From an uncultured Aquabacterium sp. (GTDB lineage: Bacteria > Pseudomonadota > Gammaproteobacteria > Burkholderiales > Burkholderiaceae_C): 7,350 bases of DNA. Where the stretch lies: the NCBI GenBank assembly GCA_937923225.1, contig CALAKR010000158.1, positions 1-7,350 of the forward strand, read 5' to 3'. Position numbers and translations under genes: made by a program. The notes below the pieces were generated by a model. That model was not told where the DNA came from and searched no databases. It saw nothing but the letters and a program-made list of their open reading frames with translations. Position 1 is the first letter of the stretch, and every line of letters starts with the position of its first letter. Positions 6,036 to 7,350 of this stretch are shown here, piece after piece.

Positions 6036-7350
6036 CAGCCGGCGCTCCAATCCACCAGCGTGATCGCCGGCCACAAGGTGCGCTTGGCGGTCTGTTCCCC
6101 ACGCACCGGGTCCCACACCTTGAGCGACAGGACACAGGGCTCAAGGGCCAGCTTGAAGAACCATTGCCAGCCTTGCCCATCAGGGCGTGGACGAAGCCCA
6201 GCTTCCCCCACCAGCGCCCCCGGCTTGCTGCCCGGGGCCTCGCTCACGTTGGACAGGCCCGGATGGGCCAAGGTATCGATCGCCACCTCGAAGGGGTGCG
6301 ACCACGTGACCTTGACGGCCATCAGGCGCTCGGCCAGCGCAGGCTCCGGCTGATCACGCAGGACATCGGCCTCCAGCAGAGCACGCCCACGCGATTGCAG
6401 ATGTACGCGGGCATGCGTGCCGGCATGGCGCAGCTCGCCCATCACCGTCAGCTCCGTCGCGCAGGCCACCAGGCGGGCGATCAGTTGCGCGCGCAGGAAA
6501 CCACTGCTGCCCTGGGGCGTGACGGCCTCGCGTGCGCCCCAAGTGAAGGCGGCCAGGCCATGCATCAACTGGGGCACGGCCTCCAGCCTGGGCGCCAGCA
6601 GCACCTCGTCACGCACCAGCTGCTGCCACCAGCCGTCCATGCCATGGACGAAGGCCTCGCCCAGACGGGCGAAGCCCTGCTGCCAGGCAGCCACAGTGGG
6701 CTCCAATGCCTGCCCATCGCGCTCGGCCCGCACCCGTGGCGACGGCGTGGTCTCGCGGGCCCCTTGATGGGGCCATTGCCAAGCAGGCTGAGGCAAAGAC
6801 CTGATTTCAGTGAACCACTGCTCGGCCGGCAAGATGCTCAGCACCACGTCCTGCTGTCCCAAAGGCGCGCCGGCGCGCCGCAGGCCACAGGTGCAGGCCG
6901 TGATCTGCATGTAGCGGGGTGGCCTCTCTCTGCACAGAGCGCCGACCGTCACCGGCGTGGCCACGGGGGCACCTGGCTTGCCAGGTGTTCCCGCAGCCCC
7001 TGCCACGGCACCTGTCGCAGACTTGGGTGGCGTGAACTCCTGTGCGCAGTGCAGCGGCGTCTTGATCAGACGGGCCGGCTGTCCTGCAAACACCTGTACG
7101 CCCGCATCGCTCTTGAGCTCGACACGCGGGTGCACCTGCTCGTCGCACACGGCATCGACGGCGCAACGCAGGTGCAACCAGGCCTTGTGCCCCTGCGCGG
7201 CTGGGTAGGCCAGCACAGCAACCTGGCGTGGGGCCACTTCAACGCCAGGCACGGGCGGGGTATCGGTGCGATAGCGTTGCGGCTCGCCCACCACAGGCGC
7301 GCGGTTGACGAGCACGGCCCCCCCCGACAAGGCCAGGCGGTACTCCTGAC
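6035..7350 (-). CDS. Unknown protein at the start of the visible T6SS operon, 5' end outside window
   Basis: 437 residues are visible, open to the right edge (first codons read QEYRLALSGGAVLV). Its TTG at 7328-7330 is an internal codon and not a convincing start, since the frame runs on. I do not recognise the family. The first ~105 residues are beta-rich with Cys pairs (HLRCAVDAVCDEQ, TPLHCAQEF), then a GAVAGAAGTPGKPGAP linker. Next come CxC-like TACTCGLRRAG, a helical middle with many Trp (QQGFARLGEAFVHGMDGWWQ, LMHGLAAFTWGAREAV, LIARLVACATELTVMGELRH), and a C-terminal beta-rich piece (WSHPFEVAIDTLAHPG, WQWFFKLALEPCVLSLKVWD, LWPAITLVDWSAG). The stop TGA overlaps the next start by one base, so the two proteins are probably made in similar amounts and may work together. 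No signal peptide can be judged because the N-terminus is not in view. Confidence 0.82.
   Translation of the reverse strand, partial: QEYRLALSGGAVLVNRAPVVGEPQRYRTDTPPVPGVEVAPRQVAVLAYPAAQGHKAWLHLRCAVDAVCDEQVHPRVELKSDAGVQVFAGQPARLIKTPLHCAQEFTPPKSATGAVAGAAGTPGKPGAPVATPVTVGALCRERPPRYMQITACTCGLRRAGAPLGQQDVVLSILPAEQWFTEIRSLPQPAWQWPHQGARETTPSPRVRAERDGQALEPTVAAWQQGFARLGEAFVHGMDGWWQQLVRDEVLLAPRLEAVPQLMHGLAAFTWGAREAVTPQGSSGFLRAQLIARLVACATELTVMGELRHAGTHARVHLQSRGRALLEADVLRDQPEPALAERLMAVKVTWSHPFEVAIDTLAHPGLSNVSEAPGSKPGALVGEAGLRPRPDGQGWQWFFKLALEPCVLSLKVWDPVRGEQTAKRTLWPAITLVDWSAG

Noticed and set aside
6634..6650. Inverted repeat CGTCCATG-C-CATGGACG
   Set aside because: It is explained by codons for a HGMDGW segment, is isolated, and its one-base centre is unsuitable for a hairpin.

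Overview
The window is GC-rich, densely coding DNA that looks like a member of the Burkholderiales (Comamonadaceae-like). This rests on codon use, very long antisense shadow reading frames and the gene content. It covers part of a type VI secretion (T6SS) locus. No rRNA, tRNA, CRISPR array or insertion sequence is visible.

Left end, plus strand (1-828): the C-terminal part of a toxin with an EndoNS_2-type (EssD-like) DNA/RNA non-specific nuclease domain enters from outside the window. One base after its stop comes a small acidic protein that resembles the YezG immunity family. Together they form an effector-immunity pair.

Centre-left, minus strand (851-2097): a convergent group, read right to left. 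It holds a 46-codon C-terminal gene remnant, a predicted lipoprotein resembling DUF5625, a possible 42-residue small protein, and a complete DUF4280 PAAR-like spike protein. Parts of this block are clearly less GC-rich than the core genes, and it contains a broken gene, so it looks like an accessory effector/immunity cassette that has turned over.

Right side, minus strand (2120-7350): a T6SS operon in the order 437-residue protein of unknown function (open at the right edge), 264-residue protein of unknown function, TagH/Fha (FHA domain, long Ala/Pro/Gly linker, T6SS FHA C-terminal domain) and PppA (PP2C phosphatase). TagH and PppA belong to the threonine-phosphorylation switch of T6SS. The partner kinase PpkA is not in the window and may lie beyond the right edge. 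The two unknown genes are tightly coupled (TGATG overlap) just upstream of tagH, so they are candidate accessory factors of the apparatus or its regulation.

As a whole, the right part regulates and supports the secretion machine. The left part supplies a spike (DUF4280), a nuclease cargo, its cognate immunity protein and a candidate second, envelope-located immunity protein. No gap without a gene is longer than about 40 bases if the small open reading frame at 1242-1370 and the remnant are counted.
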